A stretch of DNA of 11,445 nucleotides from an uncultured Opitutaceae bacterium (lineage in GTDB: Bacteria > Verrucomicrobiota > Verrucomicrobiia > Opitutales > Opitutaceae). Location: contig CAKZMS010000187.1 of the NCBI GenBank assembly GCA_937128785.1, forward strand, positions 1-11,445, given 5' to 3'. The position numbers and the translations under genes were made by a program. Of this stretch, positions 1-5,854 are shown piece after piece (within the stretch, counting starts at the first letter, position 1; every line of letters begins with the position of its first letter). The notes under the pieces were generated by a model. It had not been told where the DNA came from, did not search any database, and was given only the letters and a program-made list of their open reading frames with translations.

Positions 1-512
1 CCTGCCCCTTCACAATCACTCGCGGTGATCAACGGGGTGTGCACGTAGATGAATCCGCGCTCCTGATAGAACTGGTGCACCGCGTAGGCGAGCCGGCTGC
101 GCACCCGAAACACCGCCCCGAACAAGTTGGCGCGCGGACGCAGGTGGGAGATCTCGCGGAGGAATTCCATCGAGTGCCCCTTCTTCTGTAGCGGGTAAGT
201 CGCGTCAGATTTGCCGACGAGCGTGAGCTCGTAGGCCTTGACCTCCCAGGTCTGCCCCTTGCCCTTGGACTCCACCAACTCGCCCTTCACGGACAACGCG
301 GCCCCCGTAGTGATCTGCGGCATCAGTTCCGCATAGCCCGGCAGCGTCGCATCGGCGATCACCTGCAGGTTCTTCAGGCACGAGCCATCATTCAATTCAA
401 TGAACGAAAAGGCTTTGCTGTCGCGCCGCGTGCGCACCCAGCCGTTGACCAGAATTTCCGGGGCCGGTCCGTACGCGCGCAGGGCATCTTTGACGGAAGT
501 CGCTTTTAACAT
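1..512 (-). CDS. asnS: Asparagine-tRNA ligase, N-terminal part (partial)
   Basis: Class II aminoacyl-tRNA synthetase that charges tRNA-Asn in the cytoplasm. The frame is open from an ATG at 512-510 to the window edge, giving about 170 of the roughly 460 residues usual for the family; the catalytic C-terminal part lies outside. Residues about 18-100 form the OB-fold anticodon-binding domain ([20 protein letters not shown], then [12 protein letters not shown]). [15 protein letters not shown] and HLRPR with FGAVFRVRS lead into the catalytic core, and the visible end, [13 protein letters not shown], is typical of AsnRS rather than AspRS or LysRS. The start fits the family: about 20 residues precede the OB fold. 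It diverges from the yqhD-like gene across 168 bp that contain a large inverted repeat. Identity is secure; only the 3' end is missing. Confidence 0.95.
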   Translation of the reverse strand, partial: MLKATSVKDALRAYGPAPEILVNGWVRTRRDSKAFSFIELNDGSCLKNLQVIADATLPGYAELMPQITTGAALSVKGELVESKGKGQTWEVKAYELTLVGKSDATYPLQKKGHSMEFLREISHLRPRANLFGAVFRVRSRLAYAVHQFYQERGFIYVHTPLITASDCEGA

Positions 513-559
513 ACTCCCAACCAAGCCCTCCCCCCGCCACCCGCAATCTGAAATCGCCA

Positions 560-606
560 GCCCCTCAGCCAACTTTAACCATATTGGTTAAAGTTGGCCG
601 AGGGGC
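560..606. repeat. Large near-perfect inverted repeat between asnS and yqhD
   Basis: The core arms gccaactttaacca (568-581) and tggttaaagttggc (585-598) are perfect 14-nt reverse complements around a 3-nt spacer, tat. After one mismatch (567/599) the pairing resumes for seven bases, gcccctc (560-566) with gaggggc (600-606), so each arm is 22 nt with a single mismatch. It lies about 48 bp upstream of the asnS ATG and 75 bp upstream of the yqhD ATG. Between divergent genes it cannot end either transcript. It could be an operator, or one copy of a dispersed hairpin element. The AT-rich centre with GC flanks suits either; the window holds no second copy. Confidence 0.85.
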
Positions 607-680
607 GTCGGGCCCAACGGGCCGGAAATGATGGGGTTGCTTGCGAGAGGCGGATGGAGTGGTCACGATCCTGAGTAACG

Positions 681-1838
681 ATGGACAACTTCACCTTTCA
701 TAATCCCACCCGTATTCACTTCGGCAAAGGCCAGATCGAGAAGATCGCCGACGAAATCCCGGCCAGCGCCACGGTGCTGCTCCTGGCGGGTGGGGGCTCG
801 ATCAAGGCCAACGGGGTCTATGACCAAGTGAAGTCCGCGCTCGGCGAACGCCAGGTGCACGAACACTGGGGCGTTGAAGCCAACCCGGACTACGACACCT
901 TGATGCCGGCAGTGGAGATCTGCCGGGCCAAGAAGATCGATTGGGTCCTGGCCGTCGGTGGCGGCTCGGTGGTGGACGGTGCAAAATTTGTCTGCGCCGC
1001 CGTCGACTACGACGGCGAACCCTGGACCCTGGTGGAGGACTTTGGCAGTTCCATCAAATCAGCCCTCCCCCTCGGGGTCGTGCTGACGCTTCCGGCCACA
1101 GGCTCGGAGGCCAACAGCGCATCGGTCATCAGCCGCCGCTCGATCAAGGCGAAGCTGCCCTTCATGAACCCGAAAGTGTTCCCCATCTTCTCGGTGCTGG
1201 ATCCTGAAACCACGTTCACCCTGCCGGAGCGGCAAGTGGCCAACGGCATTGGCGACGCATTCTGCCACGTAATCGAGCAATACCTCACGTATCCGGCCGG
1301 TGCCGCCGTGCAGGACCAATTCGCCGAGTCCATCTTCCGCGTCTTGATCGAAGTCGGACCTACGACCTTGGCTGAACCCACCAACTACGAAGCCCGCGCC
1401 AACCTGGTGTGGGCCGCGACGTGCGCCCTCCAGGGGGTGGTCGGCGCAGGGGTGCCCCAGGACTGGTCCACCCACATGATCGGTCACGAACTCACTGCGC
1501 TGCATGGCATCGACCACGCCCGCACCCTCGCGATCGTGCTCCCCAATCTGCTCGAAGCCCAGCGCGAGACCAAGCGCGGCAAACTCCTCCAGTATGCGGA
1601 ACGTGTTTGGGGCATCACTGAGGGGGATGAGGAATCACGGGTCTCGGCGGCCATCGCGAAAACCCGGGAGTTTTATGAATCGATCGGCATTCCCACGCGC
1701 TTGCAGGACTACGATGTATCTCCGGAAGTCGCCGGCATCGTGGCCGGCCGTCTGCGGGATCGCGGTGCCGACACCCTCGGCGAACATGGCGATCTGACAC
1801 CGGAACGAATCGAAGCGATTCTTCAAGCCGCAGCGTAA
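681..1838 (+). CDS. yqhD: Iron-containing alcohol dehydrogenase, YqhD-type NADPH-dependent aldehyde reductase
   Basis: Cytoplasmic group III metal-dependent dehydrogenase of 385 residues, close to E. coli YqhD (387), which reduces toxic short-chain and peroxidation-derived aldehydes to alcohols using NADPH. The N-terminus matches YqhD (FHNPTRIHFGKG), which fixes the ATG at 681 although the ribosome site is weak. Nucleotide-binding motifs are GGGS at 37-40 and AVGGGSVVDGAKF at 91-103. The expected metal ligands are present: D192, H196 (GIGDAFCHVIEQ), H265 (GVPQDWSTH) and H279 (ALHGIDHA), a constant two-residue offset from YqhD D194, H198, H267 and H281. LLQYAERVWGITEG is also characteristic. 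It stands alone, divergent from asnS; the dyad at 560-606 in its upstream region is a candidate control site. No YqhC-type AraC regulator lies nearby. A physiological substrate cannot be read from the sequence. Confidence 0.93.
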   Translation: MDNFTFHNPTRIHFGKGQIEKIADEIPASATVLLLAGGGSIKANGVYDQVKSALGERQVHEHWGVEANPDYDTLMPAVEICRAKKIDWVLAVGGGSVVDGAKFVCAAVDYDGEPWTLVEDFGSSIKSALPLGVVLTLPATGSEANSASVISRRSIKAKLPFMNPKVFPIFSVLDPETTFTLPERQVANGIGDAFCHVIEQYLTYPAGAAVQDQFAESIFRVLIEVGPTTLAEPTNYEARANLVWAATCALQGVVGAGVPQDWSTHMIGHELTALHGIDHARTLAIVLPNLLEAQRETKRGKLLQYAERVWGITEGDEESRVSAAIAKTREFYESIGIPTRLQDYDVSPEVAGIVAGRLRDRGADTLGEHGDLTPERIEAILQAAA

Positions 1839-1865
1839 ACAGGAGGCCTCTTCAGTTTATGTTGG

Positions 1866-1880
1866 TTGTAGCCGGGGTCT
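1866..1880. repeat. Half copy of a REP-like element
   Basis: The string tgtagccggggtc (1867-1879) is identical to the left arm of the perfect hairpin at 5108-5136. Here the right arm is missing and the sequence continues with tacgtgtccgacggag. It looks like a degenerate copy or a related variant of the same dispersed element, in the 192-bp convergent gap after yqhD. Confidence 0.55.
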
Positions 1881-1935
1881 ACGTGTCCGACGGAGCCTTA
1901 TCGAGGTTACATGCCCCCATGATAAACCCGATCTG

Positions 1936-1969
1936 ATCGGTGCCGAGCTGGAGCTCGGCGCTCCCCGAT
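1936..1969. repeat. REP-like hairpin in the yqhD / membrane-protein convergent gap
   Basis: Perfect 8-nt arms gccgagct (1942-1949) and agctcggc (1952-1959) flank a 2-nt centre. An outer stem atcgg (1936-1940) / ccgat (1965-1969) extends it across an asymmetric internal loop. The gene on each side ends toward it, so it could limit read-through in both directions. There is no T-run on either strand, so it is not a standard intrinsic terminator. No other terminator is evident in 1839-2030. Confidence 0.55.
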
Positions 1970-2030
1970 TCTCAGCCGGTGGCCCCAAAAACTTGATTCC
2001 GGCGGGTTCGGCTGCCCCTTCCCGCTCGGT

Positions 2031-3452
2031 CTAATAAGCTTTGCCGACCACCGCGCCCGAAGCGTCCTTGAAGATCACGAGGTTTTTGTCCCCGTCGATA
2101 CCGTCGAAAACAATCGTCAGCCCGTGATCGACGGTGTCACCCCGTTTGACCAAGACCCCGTTGATGAAGGCACGCGGGTTGCTGGTTTCTGCCACGCCGC
2201 TGATGACCACGTTGCTGACCCAGTCGCGGAAAGCCGCGGAGGGCTCGACCGTCGACGGAGTCACCGGCTCATCGGGAATATCGATTACCACTTGGGGAGG
2301 TGCCGCCTCGGCGGATGTGTCAGCGGGAACTTCCGCGGCTTCATCCGTCGCATCGACCATTTCGTCGTGGGCGGCAACTGCATCCTGCGCCTGCTCGATC
2401 AATTGGCCGGCAACTGACGCCGGTCCCTCAGCCGGCGCTTCGGCTGGAGGTGTTTCGTTAATCGCTTCGAGCGGAGCCGCGTAGGGGTTCAACTCGGGAG
2501 AGGCGAAAAACATGTTGTAGACCATGTAGCCACCAAAGCCCATGCCGCCGAGGAGTAGAATCACCACGGCAAACACCGCGATTTTGAAGATAGGACGCTG
2601 CTCGGGGCGCAACCGTTTACGAGCCGGCGCTTCACTGTCGTCGTCTTCATCCGCGTCCGCCAATTGGGTGGGCGGAGGCAACGGCGGCGTCGTGGCTGGC
2701 TGGCCATCGGAATCGGTCACCACCGGAATCGGCGGCGGTAAAGTGGGATCCGCCGGCGGTTCAGTCGGAGCTGAGGGCGAAGCATCGCCGACGAATCCGG
2801 AAGATTGTTGCGGCAGACTTGGGGCACTTTCGGCCGACGCCGCCTCGGGAGCCGTTGCTTCAGGTTGGGCGTCGGAAGGTTTTGGCACCGAGAGCTTCAA
2901 TTTCGGTTTTTCGGCCTTGGCTTTTTTCAGGGCCTCTTGGACCGCCGGATCGATGCTCGGGTTGGTTTCGTCACGATGGTTCGCCGCGTCAGCAGCGGGG
3001 GCGCTCGATGGCGCCGGCGGTTCTTCCACCGGGGTGGCGGTGGGCGCGGCTTCGGTCTGAACGCCAAGCTTGGGCTTCAGCCGAGGTTTGGCCGGTTGCT
3101 CGGCCGCGGGAGTCTTGGGGGCCGGGGTTTCGGCCGGCTCCTCCTGAGCGACCTCCTCTTCCGGTTTAATCGAAAGCTTTGGCTTGGCCCGCGGTTTGGC
3201 GGGCGCTTCCGTGGGCGCCGCTTCCGCGGGAGCGGCCGCCGGTTCCGCCGGTTTGGCCTTGGGCTTAAGACTCAGCCGCGGTTTTTCTTCGGCGGAATCA
3301 GCGGCCGGCTGGGCGCCGGCGGACTTCGGCTTGAGCGAAAGTTTGGGCGCAGTTTTTTCGGCTCCCGCATCCTCGCCGCCCTTGGAATTCTCATCCTCGG
3401 GTTTCTTGCGGGGCCGCAGGCTCAAAGCTGGTGGCTCTGACTCGTCGCTCAT
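2031..3452 (-). CDS. Single-pass membrane protein with long Pro/Ala/Lys-rich arm and LSLKPK-type repeats
   Basis: No family was recognised with confidence over its full 473 residues. Residues 1-287 are low-complexity and probably disordered, rich in P, A, E and K. They carry a recurring short basic motif: ALSLRPR (10-15 region), PKLSLKPK (36-43), PRLSLKPK (58-65), PKLSIKPE (91-98), with looser copies PRLKPKLGV (123-131) and PKLKLSVPK (183-191). A run DADEDDDSE (266-274) and the basic stretch ARKRLRPEQR precede one transmembrane helix at about 288-312, so the long arm should be cytoplasmic. A second Ala/Glu/Pro-rich linker (about 325-404) leads to a compact C-terminal domain (405-473) with ISGV, PRAFINGVLVKRGDTV and GLTIVFDGI. 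That pattern recalls the small periplasmic beta domains of GspB/PilP-like secretion and pilus proteins; this is inference. A GGCGGG purine stretch lies just before the ATG. It stands alone, 110 bp from the divergent rarD gene. Confidence 0.88.
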   Translation of the reverse strand: MSDESEPPALSLRPRKKPEDENSKGGEDAGAEKTAPKLSLKPKSAGAQPAADSAEEKPRLSLKPKAKPAEPAAAPAEAAPTEAPAKPRAKPKLSIKPEEEVAQEEPAETPAPKTPAAEQPAKPRLKPKLGVQTEAAPTATPVEEPPAPSSAPAADAANHRDETNPSIDPAVQEALKKAKAEKPKLKLSVPKPSDAQPEATAPEAASAESAPSLPQQSSGFVGDASPSAPTEPPADPTLPPPIPVVTDSDGQPATTPPLPPPTQLADADEDDDSEAPARKRLRPEQRPIFKIAVFAVVILLLGGMGFGGYMVYNMFFASPELNPYAAPLEAINETPPAEAPAEGPASVAGQLIEQAQDAVAAHDEMVDATDEAAEVPADTSAEAAPPQVVIDIPDEPVTPSTVEPSAAFRDWVSNVVISGVAETSNPRAFINGVLVKRGDTVDHGLTIVFDGIDGDKNLVIFKDASGAVVGKAY

Positions 3453-3562
3453 ACCCGCCTATTGCAGCAAACCGGCGGACGGTGGCGATGTCTTTTTTGC
3501 CTTCCGAGGGCTCCAGCGATCCTGCGGGAGCGATTTTGACCGACGATTGACCAATTTGGCGG

Positions 3563-4525
3563 GTGACTGGCGTGGGGGCATTGACCGTCCGTGAGCCTTA
3601 CCGAACCCTCACGCCTTTGTCTCAACCCGATCCACTCGCCCACTCCGCCGCTCGTCGTGGCGCGGTCGCCGCCTTCATGACCTACCTGTTGTGGGGCACG
3701 CTGCCGGTGTATTGGAAGATGTTGGAAGGCATCCCCGTGGTGGAGCTGATGGCCCACCGCATCATCTGGACGCTGTTTGCGGTGGTCGGCTTTCAAATCA
3801 TCCGCGGGCGATGGGGCGCCCTGCGCGCGACCTGGGCCGTGCCGGCGAACCGGCGGGCGCATTTCCGGGGCGGTATATTTCTAACGCTCAACTGGAGCAT
3901 TTTTGTCTGGGCCCTGCTGCACGATCAGGTGATCGAAGCGAGTCTGGGCTACTTTCTGGTGCCGCTGGTAAGCGCCGGACTGGGCCGCCTGCTGTTTCGA
4001 GAGAGGTTGCGTGGTCTGCAGAAATTTGCCCTCGGTCTGGCAGGGCTGGGCGTGGCCGTGCTGTTTCTCCAAATCGAGAACCCACCCTGGGTCTCGCTCG
4101 GCGTCGCCGCCACTTGGTGTTGTTACGGGGTGGGCCGCAAACGTTCCGATGCGAGTGCCATCAACGGGCTCGGACTCGAATTGGGTTTCATGCTACCGGC
4201 CGCACTCATATACCTCGCCATCATGGCGATCCAGGGAGGATCCACGTTTGCAACCCTGGGACTGACCATCGACCTGACCATCATGGGCACGGGGGTGATC
4301 AGCATGGTGCCGTTGGTCATGTTCGCCTACGCGACCCAGCGGCTGACCTACACAACCTTGGGACTGCTGCAATACGTCGCCCCCACCTGCCAGTTCCTCA
4401 TGGGCTGGTTGGTATTCGACGAACCGTTTGCGGGGATCCGCGTCCTCGGGTTCTGCCTGATCTGGACCGGGGTCGCTTGCTACGCTATCGGCACGCTGCG
4501 CCGGAGTTTTCCGCCGGACCACTGA
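3563..4525 (+). CDS. rarD: EamA-family permease, RarD type
   Basis: Inner-membrane protein of the drug/metabolite transporter superfamily, about 300 residues with about ten predicted helices in two EamA halves. Signature stretches match RarD: YLLWGTLPVYWKMLEGIP (41-58), HRIIWTLF, NWSIFVWAL (110-118), EASLGYFLVPLV (125-136), RKRSDASAINGLGLE and TLGLLQYVAPT (265-275). E. coli RarD is linked by name to chloramphenicol sensitivity; the true substrate is not established. The start is uncertain. The GTG at 3563 is the longest option, but TTG codons at 3581 and 3617 would give an N-terminus nearer the family length, and the first helix begins only near residue 35. No clear Shine-Dalgarno site decides it. 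The gene is monocistronic and ends 9 bp from the convergent FKBP stop. Confidence 0.88.
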   Translation: MTGVGALTVREPYRTLTPLSQPDPLAHSAARRGAVAAFMTYLLWGTLPVYWKMLEGIPVVELMAHRIIWTLFAVVGFQIIRGRWGALRATWAVPANRRAHFRGGIFLTLNWSIFVWALLHDQVIEASLGYFLVPLVSAGLGRLLFRERLRGLQKFALGLAGLGVAVLFLQIENPPWVSLGVAATWCCYGVGRKRSDASAINGLGLELGFMLPAALIYLAIMAIQGGSTFATLGLTIDLTIMGTGVISMVPLVMFAYATQRLTYTTLGLLQYVAPTCQFLMGWLVFDEPFAGIRVLGFCLIWTGVACYAIGTLRRSFPPDH

Positions 4526-4534
4526 GTCCGCGGC

Positions 4535-5002
4535 CTATTCGCGCGGCTTGATTTCAATCAGCTCGACCTCAAATATGAGCGTCGCCATCCGCGGAATGTC
4601 GGGAGCTCGGCCCCGAGTTCCATAGGCCATTTCGAAAGGCACGATGAGGCGGCGCTTTTCTCCCTGGTTCATCATGAGGAGGCCATACTCCCAACCATCG
4701 ATGACCTTGCCGCGGGACAATTGAAACGTAAACGGAGCACTCCGATCTTCGGCCGAGTCGAACATCGTGCCGTCCAACAGGAAGCCCTTGTAGAGCACGG
4801 ACACAAAATCGCCGCGTTGCGGTTTGGGGCCCTCGCCCGGCTCCATCAACTCCGTCCAAAGGCCGGTGGAGGTGCGCTCGGCGTTGGGCCACTTCTGCTC
4901 GACCTGAATGAGATCGCGGGGCGGCAACTTCTCGCGTTGGGCCGAGGCCCAGCTGGGCCAGCCCACTACCGTGATGACTAAAAGAATATACAGACGACGC
5001 AT
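4535..5002 (-). CDS. Secreted FKBP-type peptidyl-prolyl cis-trans isomerase
   Basis: Prolyl isomerase of 155 residues that assists folding outside the cytoplasm. A Sec signal peptide covers about residues 1-21 (basic MRR start, hydrophobic stretch, ASA before Q22), so the mature enzyme should be periplasmic. The FKBP domain spans about 45-153. Every classical active-site position aligns with human FKBP12 at a constant offset of 45 with no indel: Y71, F81, D82, F91, V100, I101, W104, Y127, I136 and F144 (FKBP12 Y26, F36, D37, F46, V55, I56, W59, Y82, I91, F99). It is therefore very likely catalytically competent. There is no N-terminal dimerisation domain of the Mip/FkpA type, only a linker of about 20 residues. 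No strong ribosome site precedes the ATG. A 6-bp hairpin with a tetraloop (5030-5045) lies in the leader. It converges on rarD and follows the terminator of the RNA-binding protein gene. Confidence 0.92.
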   Translation of the reverse strand: MRRLYILLVITVVGWPSWASAQREKLPPRDLIQVEQKWPNAERTSTGLWTELMEPGEGPKPQRGDFVSVLYKGFLLDGTMFDSAEDRSAPFTFQLSRGKVIDGWEYGLLMMNQGEKRRLIVPFEMAYGTRGRAPDIPRMATLIFEVELIEIKPRE

Positions 5003-5107
5003 AATACAGACCGTAGAGAGGTTCGGACCTCGGGCGGAAGCCCGATTTCAACAAGGATATGATTTGGTATTTCGCAACCAGGGCGGGCTGCTGCCCCTGG
5101 AAGCGGC

Positions 5108-5136
5108 TGTAGCCGGGGTCAGCGACCCCGGCTACA
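5108..5136. repeat. Perfect REP-like hairpin
   Basis: The arms tgtagccggggtc (5108-5120) and gaccccggctaca (5124-5136) are perfect 13-nt reverse complements around agc. The left arm recurs at 1867-1879. A second short hairpin, ccaggg (5078-5083) with ccctgg (5095-5100), lies just beside it. Together with the 1866 copy this suggests a dispersed REP-like family. It sits upstream of the FKBP gene and downstream of the terminator at 5152-5179, and it has no adjacent T-run. Confidence 0.75.
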
Positions 5137-5151
5137 ATTAACTATCCGGAC

Positions 5152-5179
5152 AAAAAAAAGCCCCCGGAAGCGGGGGCTT
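5152..5179 (-). terminator. Intrinsic terminator of the RNA-binding protein gene
   Basis: Read on the minus strand, the stem aagcccccg / cgggggctt (9 bp, tetraloop cttc) is followed by a run of eight T (complement of 5152-5159). It begins 28 nt after the stop of the RRM gene. The GC-rich stem and uninterrupted T-tract make it a textbook rho-independent terminator. It insulates the FKBP gene downstream. Confidence 0.92.
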
Positions 5180-5207
5180 GAAAAAGCTAAGTCGGTTGGA
5201 CTCGGGC

Positions 5208-5618
5208 TTAGTAGCGATCGCGGCCACCGCCACCGCCACGACGGTCGCCATAGCCACCGCCGCCACCGCGACGATCACCGCCGCCGAAGCCACGGCCGCC
5301 GCCACCGCCGCCACCGAAGCCGCGGCCACCGCCGCCACCACCGAAGCCACCGCCGCGCGGGCGATCTTCCTTCGGCCGGGCTTCGTTGACCGTGAGGGCA
5401 CGACCCCCGACGTCTTCACCATTCAGGGCCTCGGCTGCCTTGGCGGCATTTTCCGGGGTATCCATGGTGACGAATGCGAAGCCACGAGGGCGACCGGTCA
5501 TTTTGTCCATCGCCACAAAGACGTCGGTGACATCACCGAATTGAGCGAACACGTCGCGCAGCTCGTCTTCGGTGGTTTTGAAGGACATGTTTCCTACGTA
5601 GAGTTTGGAACTACTCAT
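5208..5618 (-). CDS. RRM-domain RNA-binding protein with glycine-rich RGG tail
   Basis: Cytoplasmic single-RRM protein of 136 residues, resembling the bacterial/cyanobacterial Rbp type and plant glycine-rich proteins. The RRM occupies residues 5-82, with RNP2 LYVGNM (6-11) and RNP1 RGFAFVTM (45-52) intact, including the aromatic residues that stack on RNA (Y7, F47, F49). From residue 86 the tail is almost only G, R, D, F and Y, with repeated RGFGGG and DRRGGGGG units, typical of flexible RNA-contacting or condensate-forming tails. The start follows from RNP2 position. The only Shine-Dalgarno-like AGGAGA (complement of 5636-5641) is about 18 nt from the ATG, unusually far, and lies within a short tandem repeat. 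Such proteins are often cold-responsive, but nothing here shows that. It is monocistronic, with a strong terminator at 5152-5179. Confidence 0.92.
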   Translation of the reverse strand: MSSSKLYVGNMSFKTTEDELRDVFAQFGDVTDVFVAMDKMTGRPRGFAFVTMDTPENAAKAAEALNGEDVGGRALTVNEARPKEDRPRGGGFGGGGGGRGFGGGGGGGRGFGGGDRRGGGGGYGDRRGGGGGRDRY

Positions 5619-5633
5619 GATGTTGATGATTTT

Positions 5634-5653
5634 CGTCTCCTATCGTCTGCTAT
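5634..5653. repeat. 10-bp tandem repeat in the RRM gene leader
   Basis: The units cgtctcctat (5634-5643) and cgtctgctat (5644-5653) lie head to tail and differ at one base. On the minus strand that base makes the unit nearer the gene AGGAG-like, so the ribosome-site candidate is one unit of the repeat. Confidence 0.5.
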
Positions 5654-5794
5654 CAGTCCGTTCCCGACCATCGGGTTTCAAATCATCACTAGAGCCTTAC
5701 CCAAACGACGATCTACCAGTTCCTGTTGCCTAACGCTATTCCAACGAACGAGGCCAGCAGAGACCGGCAGCCCTTAAATGCAACACTATTAAAA

Positions 5795-5851
5795 GGCGGC
5801 AGGGAGGGCCGAAACGAAGATGTAACCTAGCCCAATTGGCGGCGGGAGGGC
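5795..5851. repeat. Direct repeat after the OppA-type gene
   Basis: The strings ggcggcagggagggc (5795-5809) and ggcggcgggagggc (5838-5851) are the same apart from one inserted base. They lie just beyond the stop of the lipoprotein gene on the minus strand. No hairpin with a T-run is seen here, so the terminator of this operon is not obvious. The rest of 5619-5854 holds the RRM leader and nothing else recognisable. Confidence 0.45.
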
Positions 5852-5854
5852 GCT

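Noticed and set aside
611..623. Short hairpin ggccc-aac-gggcc upstream of yqhD
   Set aside because: A 5-bp GC stem is expected by chance in GC-rich DNA and has no supporting context.
2805..3440. Plus-strand frame encoding a Gly/Arg/Phe-rich repeat product
   Set aside because: It is the complement of the Pro/Ala/Lys repeats of the minus-strand membrane protein, which has coherent topology and a sensible C-terminal domain.
3536..3586. Three TTGACC strings before rarD, resembling -35 boxes
   Set aside because: No acceptable -10 element lies 16-18 nt downstream of any of them, and the third overlaps a candidate start codon. Spacing between them (11 and 34 nt) is irregular.
5178..5777. Long plus-strand open frame rich in Ala and Thr (199 codons), opposite the RRM gene
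   Set aside because: It is the complement of the glycine/arginine-rich tail; GGN codons read backwards give Ala/Thr/Pro runs. The RRM on the minus strand has intact RNP1 and RNP2 motifs and a matching terminator.
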